Assembly (NCBI GenBank): GCA_002491115.1
Contig: DKVI01000012.1
Location: 1 to 52,602 of the forward strand
DNA: 52,602 nt
Origin: Lachnospiraceae bacterium UBA7182
Lineage (GTDB): Bacteria > Bacillota > Clostridia > Lachnospirales > Lachnospiraceae
Reading direction: 5' to 3'
Positions within the stretch are counted from its first letter, which is position 1. Each line of letters starts with the position of its first letter. The translations under genes and the position numbers were made by a program. Positions 1 through 8,294 of this stretch are shown here, in pieces. A model generated the notes under the pieces. It saw only the letters and a list, made by a program, of their open reading frames with translations. It made no database searches and was not told the DNA's origin.

Positions 1-369
1 GGAATCATATCGATACCAGCCATACTTCGCATTTTTATCATGTTTTCTTTCCAGATTTTCCCGAAACCTTCTATTTTTAGCAATTTCTATCATCTCCGGG
101 ATTCCTTGTGCAGCATTTGCTTTTGCCTTTGCCAATGCTCCTTTTAATTTTGCAGTATAATTTGAGCCTGAATACTCATCAGGCAAATCACGGCCAATAT
201 ATATGATTTCTTTGCTATCAGCGATTTCTATGAACTCTCCAACGTACTGTTTTAAATATTGTTCAACTTCATCCCAGTCTATATTTCTTTTCCCTTTAAA
301 TCGAATGTCATTCACAATAACAATCTGGTTTCCATTCACATCTTTGATAACGCTTATGTTTCTTTCCAT
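1..369 (-). CDS. Conserved hypothetical protein, C-terminus cut by window edge
   Basis: An open frame of 123 codons starts at an ATG at 369, preceded by a good ribosome binding site (GGAGGGTT), and runs off the left edge without a stop. The protein is soluble, charged and lysine-rich. It has a beta-rich start (MERNISVIKDVNGNQIVIV), then a WDEVEQYLKQYVGE helix, then an IYIGRDLPDEY segment, and a helical stretch (TAKLKGALAKAKANAAQG). The layout resembles hypothetical proteins often carried on Firmicutes mobile elements, but I cannot assign a family. A possible 38-codon gene lies 46 bases upstream on the same strand. Function unknown. Confidence 0.7.
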   Translation of the reverse strand, partial: MERNISVIKDVNGNQIVIVNDIRFKGKRNIDWDEVEQYLKQYVGEFIEIADSKEIIYIGRDLPDEYSGSNYTAKLKGALAKAKANAAQGIPEMIEIAKNRRFRENLERKHDKNAKYGWYRYDS

Positions 370-415
370 AACCCTCCGTTCTATGCTGTCTTACAATAAC
401 TTTTCAGAATCTTAT

Positions 416-532
416 TTACTCATACGTTCGGATAGTCGAACGTATGCGCAAAAACGCAGGACGGCGAATGGGTTCTTCCGTTGGCGGAGCAGCTTTTATA
501 TTTATTTTATCCAAATCTGTTTCATTATACAT
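416..532 (-). CDS. Possible small protein, 38 aa
   Basis: A short frame starts at an ATG at 532, 8 bases after a GGGGGA ribosome-binding-like stretch, and stops with TAA at 416. It begins 15 bases after the DUF2284 stop and ends 46 bases before the start of the hypothetical gene at the left edge, so it fits as a small middle cistron. The predicted peptide is hydrophilic and contains KINIKAAPPTEEPIRRP and a basic end. Its last codons contain the perfect inverted repeat at 421-446. No family is recognised. Spacing and the binding site support it; the length alone would not. Confidence 0.4.
   Translation of the reverse strand: MYNETDLDKINIKAAPPTEEPIRRPAFLRIRSTIRTYE
421..446. repeat. Perfect inverted repeat, 10-bp arms, 6-bp loop
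   Basis: CATACGTTCG at 421-430 and its exact reverse complement at 437-446 flank GATAGT. No run of T follows on either strand, so it is not a classical terminator. It lies inside the end of the possible 38-codon gene and about 50 bases before the start of the hypothetical gene at the left edge. It could be an operator, a recombination core or an RNA hairpin controlling that gene. Confidence 0.6.
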
Positions 533-547
533 TTTCTTTTCCCCCAT

Positions 548-1099
548 TTACGCATCAAACAGATAAATACTGAAAAATGACACAATATTCCCCGTCCATG
601 ACATATCCATCCCGCAGGACTTTGCCAGATGGCCCGCGTCGATGCAGTAGGCGGAAAGACACGAAAAGCACATATCTTCATGAGGGCACGGCTTTCCCTC
701 CGGCATCTTGCAGGATTCGCACAGGTTGCAGGAGCCTGCCATGATCGCCAGCCCTTTCCCTTCCATCCCCTGCTCTTTTAAAAGCTGTATCAATTTTAGA
801 GTCTTTTTGGTATGCGTTTTCTTAAGCCTGCCTGTCTCCTCCCCGTCATACATATCCTTCACCTGATTCCGGGTCTGTAAGACCAGCGCGCGTCTGTAGC
901 GAAGTATCTTCTCTTTCATTTCTTCCGGCGTCCCGCAGTAAGGCGGACATCCATAATTTTTATTATAATTTCCACACAGGTTTTGTACGCAAAATTCACG
1001 ATATTCCGGCACCGTATAGATCTGATCCGTACCGATCACGGCCGCCGCCGCAAAACCATTCTCAAGTGCCGTCTGCTTCATATGTTCTTCTTTCATCAT
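548..1099 (-). CDS. DUF2284 predicted metal-binding protein
   Basis: This 183-residue protein is cysteine-rich in the pattern of the DUF2284 family: an N-terminal half with CVQNLCGNYNKNYGCPPYCG, and a C-terminal half with CNLCESC, a further CPH and CFSC. The spacing suggests a bound iron-sulfur cluster or other metal; the substrate and reaction are unknown for the family. The start at 1099 has AGGATGAGG five bases upstream; other in-frame ATGs follow at codons 2 and 7. It lies 88 bases downstream of the LysR gene on the same strand and may be read from the same promoter. No membrane segment or signal peptide is visible. Confidence 0.85.
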   Translation of the reverse strand: MMKEEHMKQTALENGFAAAAVIGTDQIYTVPEYREFCVQNLCGNYNKNYGCPPYCGTPEEMKEKILRYRRALVLQTRNQVKDMYDGEETGRLKKTHTKKTLKLIQLLKEQGMEGKGLAIMAGSCNLCESCKMPEGKPCPHEDMCFSCLSAYCIDAGHLAKSCGMDMSWTGNIVSFFSIYLFDA

Positions 1100-1187
1100 T
1101 TACCTCATCCTGTTTTGTTTTTTATAGATTTATATTTTATCCTATCCGGCTTCATAAAGCAATCGCAGATTAAAACCTTTGCGGCCT

Positions 1188-2075
1188 TCACGCAAACTCT
1201 CTCTGGATACAATACTCGATCACCGACTCCATCTGCGGAGACACCCATTTATCCCGATGGTACAAAAGCTGTTTCCATACCCCCGTCTCAAATCCTTCCA
1301 CGGGCACATAAGAAAGCGTCCCGGCTTTCACGCCGCCTGCGGTCACATAATCAGGAAGATAGGAAATCCCCACGCCCTGTTCCACCAAAGAGCAGATAAG
1401 CCCTGTGCTTCCCACTTCCAGCACCGGCTGGATCTCCAAAGACATGGCCGCCAGCTTCTCATCCATCAGCCTCCGATAACTCATGCCTTTTTCCGTCAGC
1501 ACAAAAGACTCTTTGATCAGTTCTTCTATGCACACGGTTTTTCCGGTACACAGAGGATGCCCCGCCTTCGCCACAAAATGCATGCGCACCTGTTCCTCCC
1601 GGACAATCACATATTCTGTATTATAAATATGGTTGTCCAGCGTCAGGATGGCGTCCGCCTCATTGTAGTTGATCAACCGGAACATCTCCTCCGTCCCTGT
1701 GGCGATGATCTTTAAAGTGATACCCGGATACCTGATTCTGAAATCCGCGAATCCATCTTTTAAAAGGGAATCACACAGAGAATCCGGCACAGCCAGGCGA
1801 AAATGCCCTGTGACCTCTTTTTCTTTCTGCATCCCGCTTTCCAGCTCCTGAGTCAGCTTCAGGATTTGATGTGCATACTTTAACACTTCCCTGCCCTGCC
1901 CGGTCAGGGCAATGGTATGGTTGATCCTTTCAAACAACTGGGTACCCAGTTCCCCTTCCAGTTGTTTGATCTGAAAAGATACCGTAGACTGAGAATAACC
2001 CAGTATTTTTGCCGCCTTTGTAAAGCTGTTTTTCTCGGCCACATGCATAAATGTAATCAGATTTTTAATATCCAT
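1188..2075 (-). CDS. LysR family transcriptional regulator
   Basis: The 295-residue protein opens with a winged helix-turn-helix (about residues 1-60; AKILGYSQSTVSFQIKQLE) and continues into a periplasmic-binding-like effector domain, as in LysR regulators of usual length (about 300). I chose the ATG at 2075 because MDIKNLITFMHVAE is the standard LysR beginning and an AGGA lies 8 bases before it; in-frame starts exist at 2093 (ATG) and 2105 (TTG). It is transcribed away from the sodium:amino-acid symporter across a gap of about 100 bases, the usual arrangement for a LysR protein controlling its divergent neighbour. The effector is unknown. Confidence 0.9.
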   Translation of the reverse strand: MDIKNLITFMHVAEKNSFTKAAKILGYSQSTVSFQIKQLEGELGTQLFERINHTIALTGQGREVLKYAHQILKLTQELESGMQKEKEVTGHFRLAVPDSLCDSLLKDGFADFRIRYPGITLKIIATGTEEMFRLINYNEADAILTLDNHIYNTEYVIVREEQVRMHFVAKAGHPLCTGKTVCIEELIKESFVLTEKGMSYRRLMDEKLAAMSLEIQPVLEVGSTGLICSLVEQGVGISYLPDYVTAGGVKAGTLSYVPVEGFETGVWKQLLYHRDKWVSPQMESVIEYCIQREFA

Positions 2076-2106
2076 TTTTTTAATCCTGTCCATTATTATT
2101 ATCAAT

Positions 2107-2135
2107 TTTACAGATGCTGTCTTTTACTATATACT
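2107..2135 (+). promoter_or_regulatory. Sigma-A type promoter of the AGCS symporter
   Basis: TTTACA at 2107-2112 and TATACT at 2130-2135 are separated by exactly 17 bases and lie about 40 bases upstream of the symporter start. The -35 element is close to the LysR start region, so a bound LysR protein could affect both genes. Confidence 0.7.
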
Positions 2136-2176
2136 AGAAAGGGAATAAATGCAAATGATATGGGGGTATAAGTATT

Positions 2177-3556
2177 ATGACTGTTTTTCGTTTTATCTAT
2201 CAAATCCTGTGGGGTGACCTGATCACGATCCCGCTGCCCGGAGGGAGCAGCCTGGGGCTCTCGCTTCTGGTTCTGCTCCTGATTCCGTCCGGCATCTACT
2301 TTACCATACAGACCCGGTTCCTTCTTTTCCGCCGGTTTCCCGATATGTTAAAGATCGCCGTAGAAAAGAAGAATCCGACCCGGAAAAATTCCATCTCCGG
2401 CCTCCAGGCGCTTATCATCTCCACCGCCACCCGTGTGGGTATGGGCAACCTGGTGGGCGTCGTGGCAGCCATCTCCATAGGCGGCGCGGGCGCTGTCTTC
2501 TGGATGTGGTTCACCGCCATCTTAGGGTCGTCCACTGCTTTTGCGGAAGCCACGCTGGCACAGATCTATAAGGAAAAAGACCCCCTGTACGGCGGCTACA
2601 GAGGCGGCCCCGCTTATTATATCCATCACTTTTTTATGAAAAAAGGAAGTACACGCAAACGTTCCATAACAGCTGTGCTTTTTGCCGTGTCGGGACTGAT
2701 CTGCTGGTGCGGGATCAGCCAGGTCATCGGGAACTCCGTCTCTTCCGCCTTTGAGAACGCCTTTCACATCCCGCCCATCTACACAACGGCAGTGCTGGTA
2801 GTCATTGCCGCCATTATCGTGCTGCGCAAAAATGCCACGGTCAAAGTGCTGGACATCGTTGTCCCGATCATGGCAGGTTTTTATTTCCTGCTCACCTTAA
2901 TCATTATCGTCAAAAATATCGGACTGCTTCCGGATGTCTTCGGACGTATTTTTTCCGAAGCCTTCGGCCTTCGCCAGGCAGCGGCAGGCGGTTTCGGAGC
3001 CGTACTTATGAACGGCGCAAAGCGGGGTCTTTTTTCCAACGAAGCAGGCAGCGGTTCCGCGCCCTGCGCGGCGGCGGCAGCCGATATCAGCCATCCTGCC
3101 AAAGAAGGGCTTTTACAGGCTTTCGGCGTATTTATCGATACGATTGTAATCTGCAGTTGTTCCGCCATGATTATGCTTTTGACGCCTGAAACTTTGACGC
3201 AGGGACTGGAGGGAATGGATCTTTTACAGCAGGCCATGGATTATCATATGGGAGGCTTCGGTGTGATCTTTATCGCCGTAGTCCTCTGGCTTTTCAGTTT
3301 TTCCACGTTCATCGGCATCCTGTTTTATGCCAGGTCCAACGTGGCCTATCTGTTCGGCGATAACTGGCTGTCCCAGACTTTATATAAAATTCTTGCATTA
3401 ATTATGCTTTTCATCGGCGGCCTGGCGGCGTATACTTTTGTATGGGACTTAGGCGACGTAGGCATCGGACTGATGACCATTTTCAATATGATGGCGCTCA
3501 TCCCCCTCTCCCGGCAGGCGCTTGCATCGCTTAATGAGTATGAACAGTCTTTATAA
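2177..3556 (+). CDS. AGCS family sodium:alanine/glycine symporter
   Basis: The 459-residue polytopic membrane protein has the hallmarks of the alanine/glycine:cation symporter family: an early GIYFTIQTRFLLFRRFP loop, STATRVGMGNLVGVVAAI, and the long conserved NEAGSGSAPCAAAAADI stretch followed by HPAKEGLLQAFGVFIDT. About ten membrane helices are predictable by eye and the length is typical. Members import small neutral amino acids with sodium. It is monocistronic, with its own promoter at 2107-2135 and a divergent LysR gene that probably regulates it. The precise amino acid transported cannot be told from sequence. Confidence 0.93.
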   Translation: MTVFRFIYQILWGDLITIPLPGGSSLGLSLLVLLLIPSGIYFTIQTRFLLFRRFPDMLKIAVEKKNPTRKNSISGLQALIISTATRVGMGNLVGVVAAISIGGAGAVFWMWFTAILGSSTAFAEATLAQIYKEKDPLYGGYRGGPAYYIHHFFMKKGSTRKRSITAVLFAVSGLICWCGISQVIGNSVSSAFENAFHIPPIYTTAVLVVIAAIIVLRKNATVKVLDIVVPIMAGFYFLLTLIIIVKNIGLLPDVFGRIFSEAFGLRQAAAGGFGAVLMNGAKRGLFSNEAGSGSAPCAAAAADISHPAKEGLLQAFGVFIDTIVICSCSAMIMLLTPETLTQGLEGMDLLQQAMDYHMGGFGVIFIAVVLWLFSFSTFIGILFYARSNVAYLFGDNWLSQTLYKILALIMLFIGGLAAYTFVWDLGDVGIGLMTIFNMMALIPLSRQALASLNEYEQSL

Positions 3557-3603
3557 AATTACCTGCTAAAAGAAAGGTTATCCGAAACTTTTTGAAAAAC
3601 AAA

Positions 3604-3634
3604 ACGGTCAATCCCTCTACTTCGGATTGACCGT
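3604..3634 (-). terminator. Rho-independent terminator of the methyltransferase gene
   Basis: An 11-base perfect stem (ACGGTCAATCC at 3604-3614, GGATTGACCGT at 3624-3634) is followed on the minus strand by TTTTGTTTTT. The right arm overlaps the last codons of the methyltransferase gene. Confidence 0.8.
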
Positions 3635-4357
3635 AAAAATACCTTCCTGAAACTCTTTTTGATGAACTCTCATAAACTGGTCGAATACCATACCGTTTTC
3701 CCGGCAGGCATTGTCTTTTATAATAGTAAGTGTACATTCATAGGGAAAGCATCCGTTATCCAGAATCACATGATTAGACAGAGAATAGGCAAATTCCAGC
3801 AGTTTTACCGGACTGTGATAAGCGGTTCCCGGACGCTTAAAATCACCTCTGTCTGTGAAGAAATTAAAAGAAACTCCTTTTTTACACTGGGCGAACAGCT
3901 TCCCTACTGCTCTGTAAATCGTCTCATAATTATTGTCCTCTTCCGTGTATTGAATGGTAAAAGTCTGGGACGATACGGCATAGTCAAACTGCAAATCCGT
4001 AATATCGTCCATGATGAAATTCCGCCTGATATAAGAGGCCTGTTCCCCGCCGTAACGGCCTCTTCCCGTCTCCATAAATTCCTCTACCACATCCAGTCCA
4101 ATATACCGGTAATTTTTCATCTCCAAAAATCTTAAATACGCATTGATATCTCCAAAACCGCATCCGGCGTCGCAAATCACCACCGGAGCCAGAAAATCCC
4201 CTGCCTGGAAAAACTCAAAATGTTTCAAAAGTTCATAATACCGGATTACTCTTCGGTCACTGGGCATAAACATACTCAATTCTGAATAGCCGTATTTTTG
4301 AAAGTTCTGGCGATATTTTTCTGTCTGCTCGTTAAATCTCGTCGTTATCTCTTTCAT
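3617..4357 (-). CDS. Class I SAM-dependent methyltransferase
   Basis: In this 246-residue protein the SAM-binding motif I, DAGCGFGD, lies at residues 63-70, followed by an acidic end of strand 2 (YIGLDVVEEF). This is the class I Rossmann methyltransferase fold, with an N-terminal helical cap of about 55 residues. The start at 4357 has a strong AGGAGGTGG binding site. A terminator overlaps the stop codon, so this is probably the only or last cistron. The methyl acceptor cannot be deduced, and no neighbour suggests a pathway; a small-molecule acceptor is as likely as an RNA or protein. Confidence 0.85.
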   Translation of the reverse strand: MKEITTRFNEQTEKYRQNFQKYGYSELSMFMPSDRRVIRYYELLKHFEFFQAGDFLAPVVICDAGCGFGDINAYLRFLEMKNYRYIGLDVVEEFMETGRGRYGGEQASYIRRNFIMDDITDLQFDYAVSSQTFTIQYTEEDNNYETIYRAVGKLFAQCKKGVSFNFFTDRGDFKRPGTAYHSPVKLLEFAYSLSNHVILDNGCFPYECTLTIIKDNACRENGMVFDQFMRVHQKEFQEGIFTVNPK

Positions 4358-4510
4358 TTTGCCACCTCCTGATTTCCAGATTATAGAAATTAATGTTAAA
4401 TAAAAACCACTATCCAGGTTAAATAACTTCTAAACAATCTGGTTACCTGATTTCAGGAGACAGAGACAATATCTGCCGCTTTGATCGCTGTTATCAGATG
4501 GAATGATGCA

Positions 4511-6346
4511 TCACATTTCCCCTGAAAACACCCGCATGGCCGCTTCTTCTTCAAACTGCCTTACATACAGCTCACTGTAATAACCGCCCCGGGCAAGCAG
4601 TTCCTTATGGGTACCCTGCTCTAATATTTTCCCGTCTTTTACCACCAGAATCAGATCCGCCTGACGGATCGTTGAAAGCCGGTGGGCGATCACAAAGGAA
4701 GTGTGTCCTTTTAACAGGTGTTCCACCGCCTTCTGGATTAACTGTTCTGTCCTGGTATCTATGGAGGAAGTCGCCTCATCCAGTACAAAGATCGCCGGAT
4801 CTGCCAGGATTGCCCGGGCGAAAGAGATAAGCTGCTTCTCTCCCACCGAGAGACGTCCGCCGCTCTCTCCTACGTTCGTCTCATACCCTTGCTCCAGCTT
4901 CTCTGCCACCGCGTCTGCAGACACCTGTCTGGCCGCTTCTTCCACTTCGGCGTCCGTGGCGTCAAGACGCCCATACCGGATATTTTCCCGGACCGTGCCG
5001 GAAAACAGATGGGGATTTTGCAGCACATAGCCCATCTGGCTGTGCAGCCACAATTGCGACCGTTCCCGATAATCCACGCCGTCGATGAGAATCCGTCCCC
5101 TGGTAGGTTCAAAAAAGCGTCCAAGCAGATTGACCAGCGTAGATTTCCCTGCCCCTGTCTCGCCTACAATCGCCACATTCATCCCCGGAGCTATATGCAG
5201 GTTAAAATGTTCCAGGACATACTCTTTTCCGTCTGGATACATAAAAGACACATCTTCAAACACAATATCGCCCTGAATCCGCTCCCAGTTCTCCCTTTTG
5301 GCCGTAAAAGCGTCCCCGTATTTGTCTATGACTTCTTCTCTGTCCACTACATTGGGCTTTTGCTCCAGAAGGTCCGTCACCCGCTCGATATTGGCCTGGC
5401 AGGAGATCAGCTCTGATAAAAGTCTCGCCAACTGCTGGATCGGCTCAAAGATCGTCACCGCATAGGAGATAAATACCGACAGCGTTCCCAACTGCATCAG
5501 GTCCTTTTGCACCATACCGCCTCCCCTGGCAAGAACAATGGCGGAAACCACCGATCCGAAAAAGAGGATAATCGGAATATATACGGCGTTTAATCTGGCG
5601 CACCGGCTGGCAGCCTGATGCATCCTGGAAGTACAGGAAAAAAACGCTTCGTCGTTGTCTTTTTCAATGACCATGCTTTTGGAAGTCTTTACGCCTGTGA
5701 TGCCTTCATTGTAGGCGCTGGTGATCTGCGCGTTGATCCGCCGCACCTGACGGTTCCAGTGGAGAATCTTGTTCTGAAAATATACGGTTAAAAGCGCAAT
5801 CCCCGGCACGACCAGCATAATGATCAGCGCCAGCCCTGCGTTCAGGAAAAACATGACCGCAAACACCGTCACCACATAAATCAGCGCCCAGAACATATCC
5901 ACCAGTCCCCAGGCAACCATGGTGGCGATCCTTAAGGTATCGCTCATCACCCGGGCATGGATATACCCCACCGGCGTTGTATTATAATAAGAAAAGGACA
6001 AAGTCTGCAAATGGGCAAACTGCGCCTGTTTTAAATCCCGTCCCAGGTTCATCTCAATGGTCGTGGCCGCGTGTACCGACCAGTATACACTGACCGTCTG
6101 AAACACAATCATCAACACATAGAGCAGCGTAAACAGATCGAGCCCTTCCAGCATATGTTCCGCAATAAAATGATCGATGGCATAGCTTTGGAACAAAGGC
6201 ACCAGTATATCCACGCCGGCCAGGAAAATATTCAGCCCCATGGTAATGCAGAAATATTTCTTATAAGGCTTAAAAAACGGAAACATCTTTGCCCAGATCC
6301 GAAAGCTGAACGGCCTGTTATATTCCTGTTCTTCATATGCCGCCAT
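4511..6346 (-). CDS. Heterodimeric ABC exporter subunit with catalytic Walker B
   Basis: This 611-residue type IV (ABCB-like) half-exporter has a six-helix membrane domain (about residues 25-330) and a C-terminal ATPase domain. Walker A is GETGAGKST (near residue 397), and Walker B is FVLDEATSS (near 520) with the catalytic Glu. The signature is LSVGEKQL instead of LSGGQ. A degenerate signature here, plus the Asp in the partner's Walker B, creates one inactive and one active ATP site, as in BmrCD, LmrCD and TmrAB type exporters. The start at 6346 lies inside the end of the partner gene (14-base overlap) with AGGAGGCGG upstream, so the two are translationally coupled. The substrate is probably a drug, lipid or peptide. 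Confidence 0.92.
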   Translation of the reverse strand: MAAYEEQEYNRPFSFRIWAKMFPFFKPYKKYFCITMGLNIFLAGVDILVPLFQSYAIDHFIAEHMLEGLDLFTLLYVLMIVFQTVSVYWSVHAATTIEMNLGRDLKQAQFAHLQTLSFSYYNTTPVGYIHARVMSDTLRIATMVAWGLVDMFWALIYVVTVFAVMFFLNAGLALIIMLVVPGIALLTVYFQNKILHWNRQVRRINAQITSAYNEGITGVKTSKSMVIEKDNDEAFFSCTSRMHQAASRCARLNAVYIPIILFFGSVVSAIVLARGGGMVQKDLMQLGTLSVFISYAVTIFEPIQQLARLLSELISCQANIERVTDLLEQKPNVVDREEVIDKYGDAFTAKRENWERIQGDIVFEDVSFMYPDGKEYVLEHFNLHIAPGMNVAIVGETGAGKSTLVNLLGRFFEPTRGRILIDGVDYRERSQLWLHSQMGYVLQNPHLFSGTVRENIRYGRLDATDAEVEEAARQVSADAVAEKLEQGYETNVGESGGRLSVGEKQLISFARAILADPAIFVLDEATSSIDTRTEQLIQKAVEHLLKGHTSFVIAHRLSTIRQADLILVVKDGKILEQGTHKELLARGGYYSELYVRQFEEEAAMRVFSGEM

Positions 6347-8117
6347 ATGCGCCGCCTCCTTTCGCCTGATGCCTGTCGTCCCTGCGCATCTGGATATCGT
6401 AAATCTGCCTGTAGATCCCTTCTTCTTCGATCAGCTTAAGGTGCGTGCCGATCTGCTCTACTCTGCCCTGGTTCAGCACCAGGATTTGATCCGCCCCCAT
6501 AAGCGTCGTAATCCGGTGAGAAATCAGGATTACCGTCGCTTCTTTCATCCGCTCTTTCAATGCCTGGCGTATCTCATGATCGGTTCGGGAATCCACTGCC
6601 GAAAGGGAATCGTCAAATACCATAATCGGCGTTTTCTGTAAAAGCATCCGGGCGATGGCCACCCGCTGTCTTTGCCCGCCGGAGAGGGTTACGCCCCGTT
6701 CTCCCACCAGCGTTTCATAACCGTCCGTAAAATCCATGACCGCATCATCCACACAGGCGGTTTTCGCCGCCCTGCGAATCTCTTCCATGGAAGCATCCGG
6801 CGAAGAAACTGCAATATTTTCCCGGATGGTTCTGGAATACAGGAAAGGTTCCTGAAGCACCAGCCCCACATTCCGGCGAAGCCAGGAGAGAGAAAGCTTA
6901 CGGATATCTGTGCCTCCGATGGATATCTCTCCGTCTTCCAGTTCATAAAGCCTGGTAAGAAGCTGCACAATCGTGGATTTTCCGCTTCCCGTCCCTCCCA
7001 GGATACCGAACGTCTTCCCCTGGGGAATCGTAAAAGAAACATCATCAAGTACTTTCTTCCCCTGATCGTATGCAAAGGAGACATGGGAAAAGACAATATC
7101 CGTCCCCGAAGGCGCCGGCTGGCCTGCCCCGTCACAGGGTTCTTCTTCTCCCCGGATAATATAGTCCACACGCGCAAAAGACACGCCCGCCTTGCTCATG
7201 TCCGAAAGAATCCTCCCAAGCCCCCTGACCGGCCATACCAACACCGTATTATAAGAAGCAAACGCCACAAACTCGCCCACCGTCATGTTCCCGTGGACGG
7301 TTTCTATTGCTCCTAACACCACCACGGCAGCCACCTGAAGCCCTGTAATCAGATCTCCCACGCCCCAGTAAAGGCCTGACAATGTGCCAAGTCTGATCCA
7401 CAGCCTGGCAAAAGCCTCATTTTTCTCCTGAAAACGATCCATCTCAAACTGCTCCCGTCCAAAAGCCCGCACCACACGCACGCCAGTAGCATTCTCCTGT
7501 ACGACGGTAGACAGTTCGCCTTCCGCTTCGTCCGCATCCGTAAACCGTCTCGCAATCAGGCGGTAAAAAACGGCGGAGTACAGGACGATCACCGGCACGA
7601 ACAGAAGCACCACAAAAGCCAGTTTTGGGTTCATGGACACCATAATTGTAAAGGAAATCCCCACCAGAAACGCCGTCCGGAACACTTCCAGAAGCTGCGT
7701 CACGACAAAATTCCGGATTACTTCCACATCCGAAGTACATCGCTGGATAATATCGCCGGTCTGGTTCTTATCATGCCAGCCCATGGGAAGCCGCTGTACA
7801 TGGGAAAACAGATCATCTCTCATATTTTTGGCAAAATCTTCCCCGGCCCTGGCCGTACAGGCGCGGGTCACAAACATAAATATGCCGGAAAGCACTGCCA
7901 CCGCCACGATCGCCAGCGCCAGAATCCAGAGATGCTCCGACAGGTACGGATACCTGTTTTTGCCCAGCACTTCATCAATACTGAAGCGAAAGATCTGCGG
8001 CGTCAGCGCATTCAGCGCCGTCGTCACAAAAGACGCCGCCACCGCACATAGAAAGTATCGTTTGGAACCATGAAAATATCGTAAAATCAACTCTGTTTTT
8101 CTGTATTTTTGACTCAA
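6333..8117 (-). CDS. Heterodimeric ABC exporter subunit with degenerate Walker B
   Basis: This 594-residue half-exporter is the first gene of the pair. It has a six-helix membrane domain and an ATPase domain with Walker A GGTGSGKST (near residue 372), canonical signature LSGGQRQR (near 479) and Walker B MVFDDSLSAVD (near 501), where the catalytic Glu is replaced by Asp. That substitution is typical of the non-catalytic member of heterodimeric exporters. The frame begins with TTG at 8117, after a GGGCGGAAG binding site; no closer ATG exists before the conserved membrane domain. It is transcribed from the promoter at 8151-8179. No regulator gene is adjacent. Confidence 0.92.
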   Translation of the reverse strand: MSQKYRKTELILRYFHGSKRYFLCAVAASFVTTALNALTPQIFRFSIDEVLGKNRYPYLSEHLWILALAIVAVAVLSGIFMFVTRACTARAGEDFAKNMRDDLFSHVQRLPMGWHDKNQTGDIIQRCTSDVEVIRNFVVTQLLEVFRTAFLVGISFTIMVSMNPKLAFVVLLFVPVIVLYSAVFYRLIARRFTDADEAEGELSTVVQENATGVRVVRAFGREQFEMDRFQEKNEAFARLWIRLGTLSGLYWGVGDLITGLQVAAVVVLGAIETVHGNMTVGEFVAFASYNTVLVWPVRGLGRILSDMSKAGVSFARVDYIIRGEEEPCDGAGQPAPSGTDIVFSHVSFAYDQGKKVLDDVSFTIPQGKTFGILGGTGSGKSTIVQLLTRLYELEDGEISIGGTDIRKLSLSWLRRNVGLVLQEPFLYSRTIRENIAVSSPDASMEEIRRAAKTACVDDAVMDFTDGYETLVGERGVTLSGGQRQRVAIARMLLQKTPIMVFDDSLSAVDSRTDHEIRQALKERMKEATVILISHRITTLMGADQILVLNQGRVEQIGTHLKLIEEEGIYRQIYDIQMRRDDRHQAKGGGAYGGI

Positions 8118-8150
8118 TTTCTTCCGCCCTCTGATTCTTTTTATATGACC

Positions 8151-8179
8151 ATTCTATGCGAATGCCTGTCTAAAGTCAA
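8151..8179 (-). promoter_or_regulatory. Promoter of the ABC exporter operon
   Basis: On the minus strand TTGACT (8179-8174) and TAGAAT (8156-8151) are separated by 17 bases, ending about 34 bases before the TTG start of the first ABC gene. Confidence 0.7.
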
Positions 8180-8294
8180 CCTGAGGAAGATTTTTAACCG
8201 TTTTCAGGAATTTTTTCGGTCCTGCCAGTAAATCCTATATCCATGGCAAAGACAGTCAACAGCAAAACGGACAATATAAATAAGGAGATCTATT

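Noticed and set aside
421..446. LexA-type SOS box
   Set aside because: Firmicutes LexA sites read CGAAC-N4-GTTCG; here the halves point the other way (GTTCG-N6-CGAAC).
203..580. Open frame of 125 codons on the plus strand
   Set aside because: It lies antisense to the hypothetical gene at the left edge and the possible 38-codon gene, has no ribosome site and no recognisable features.
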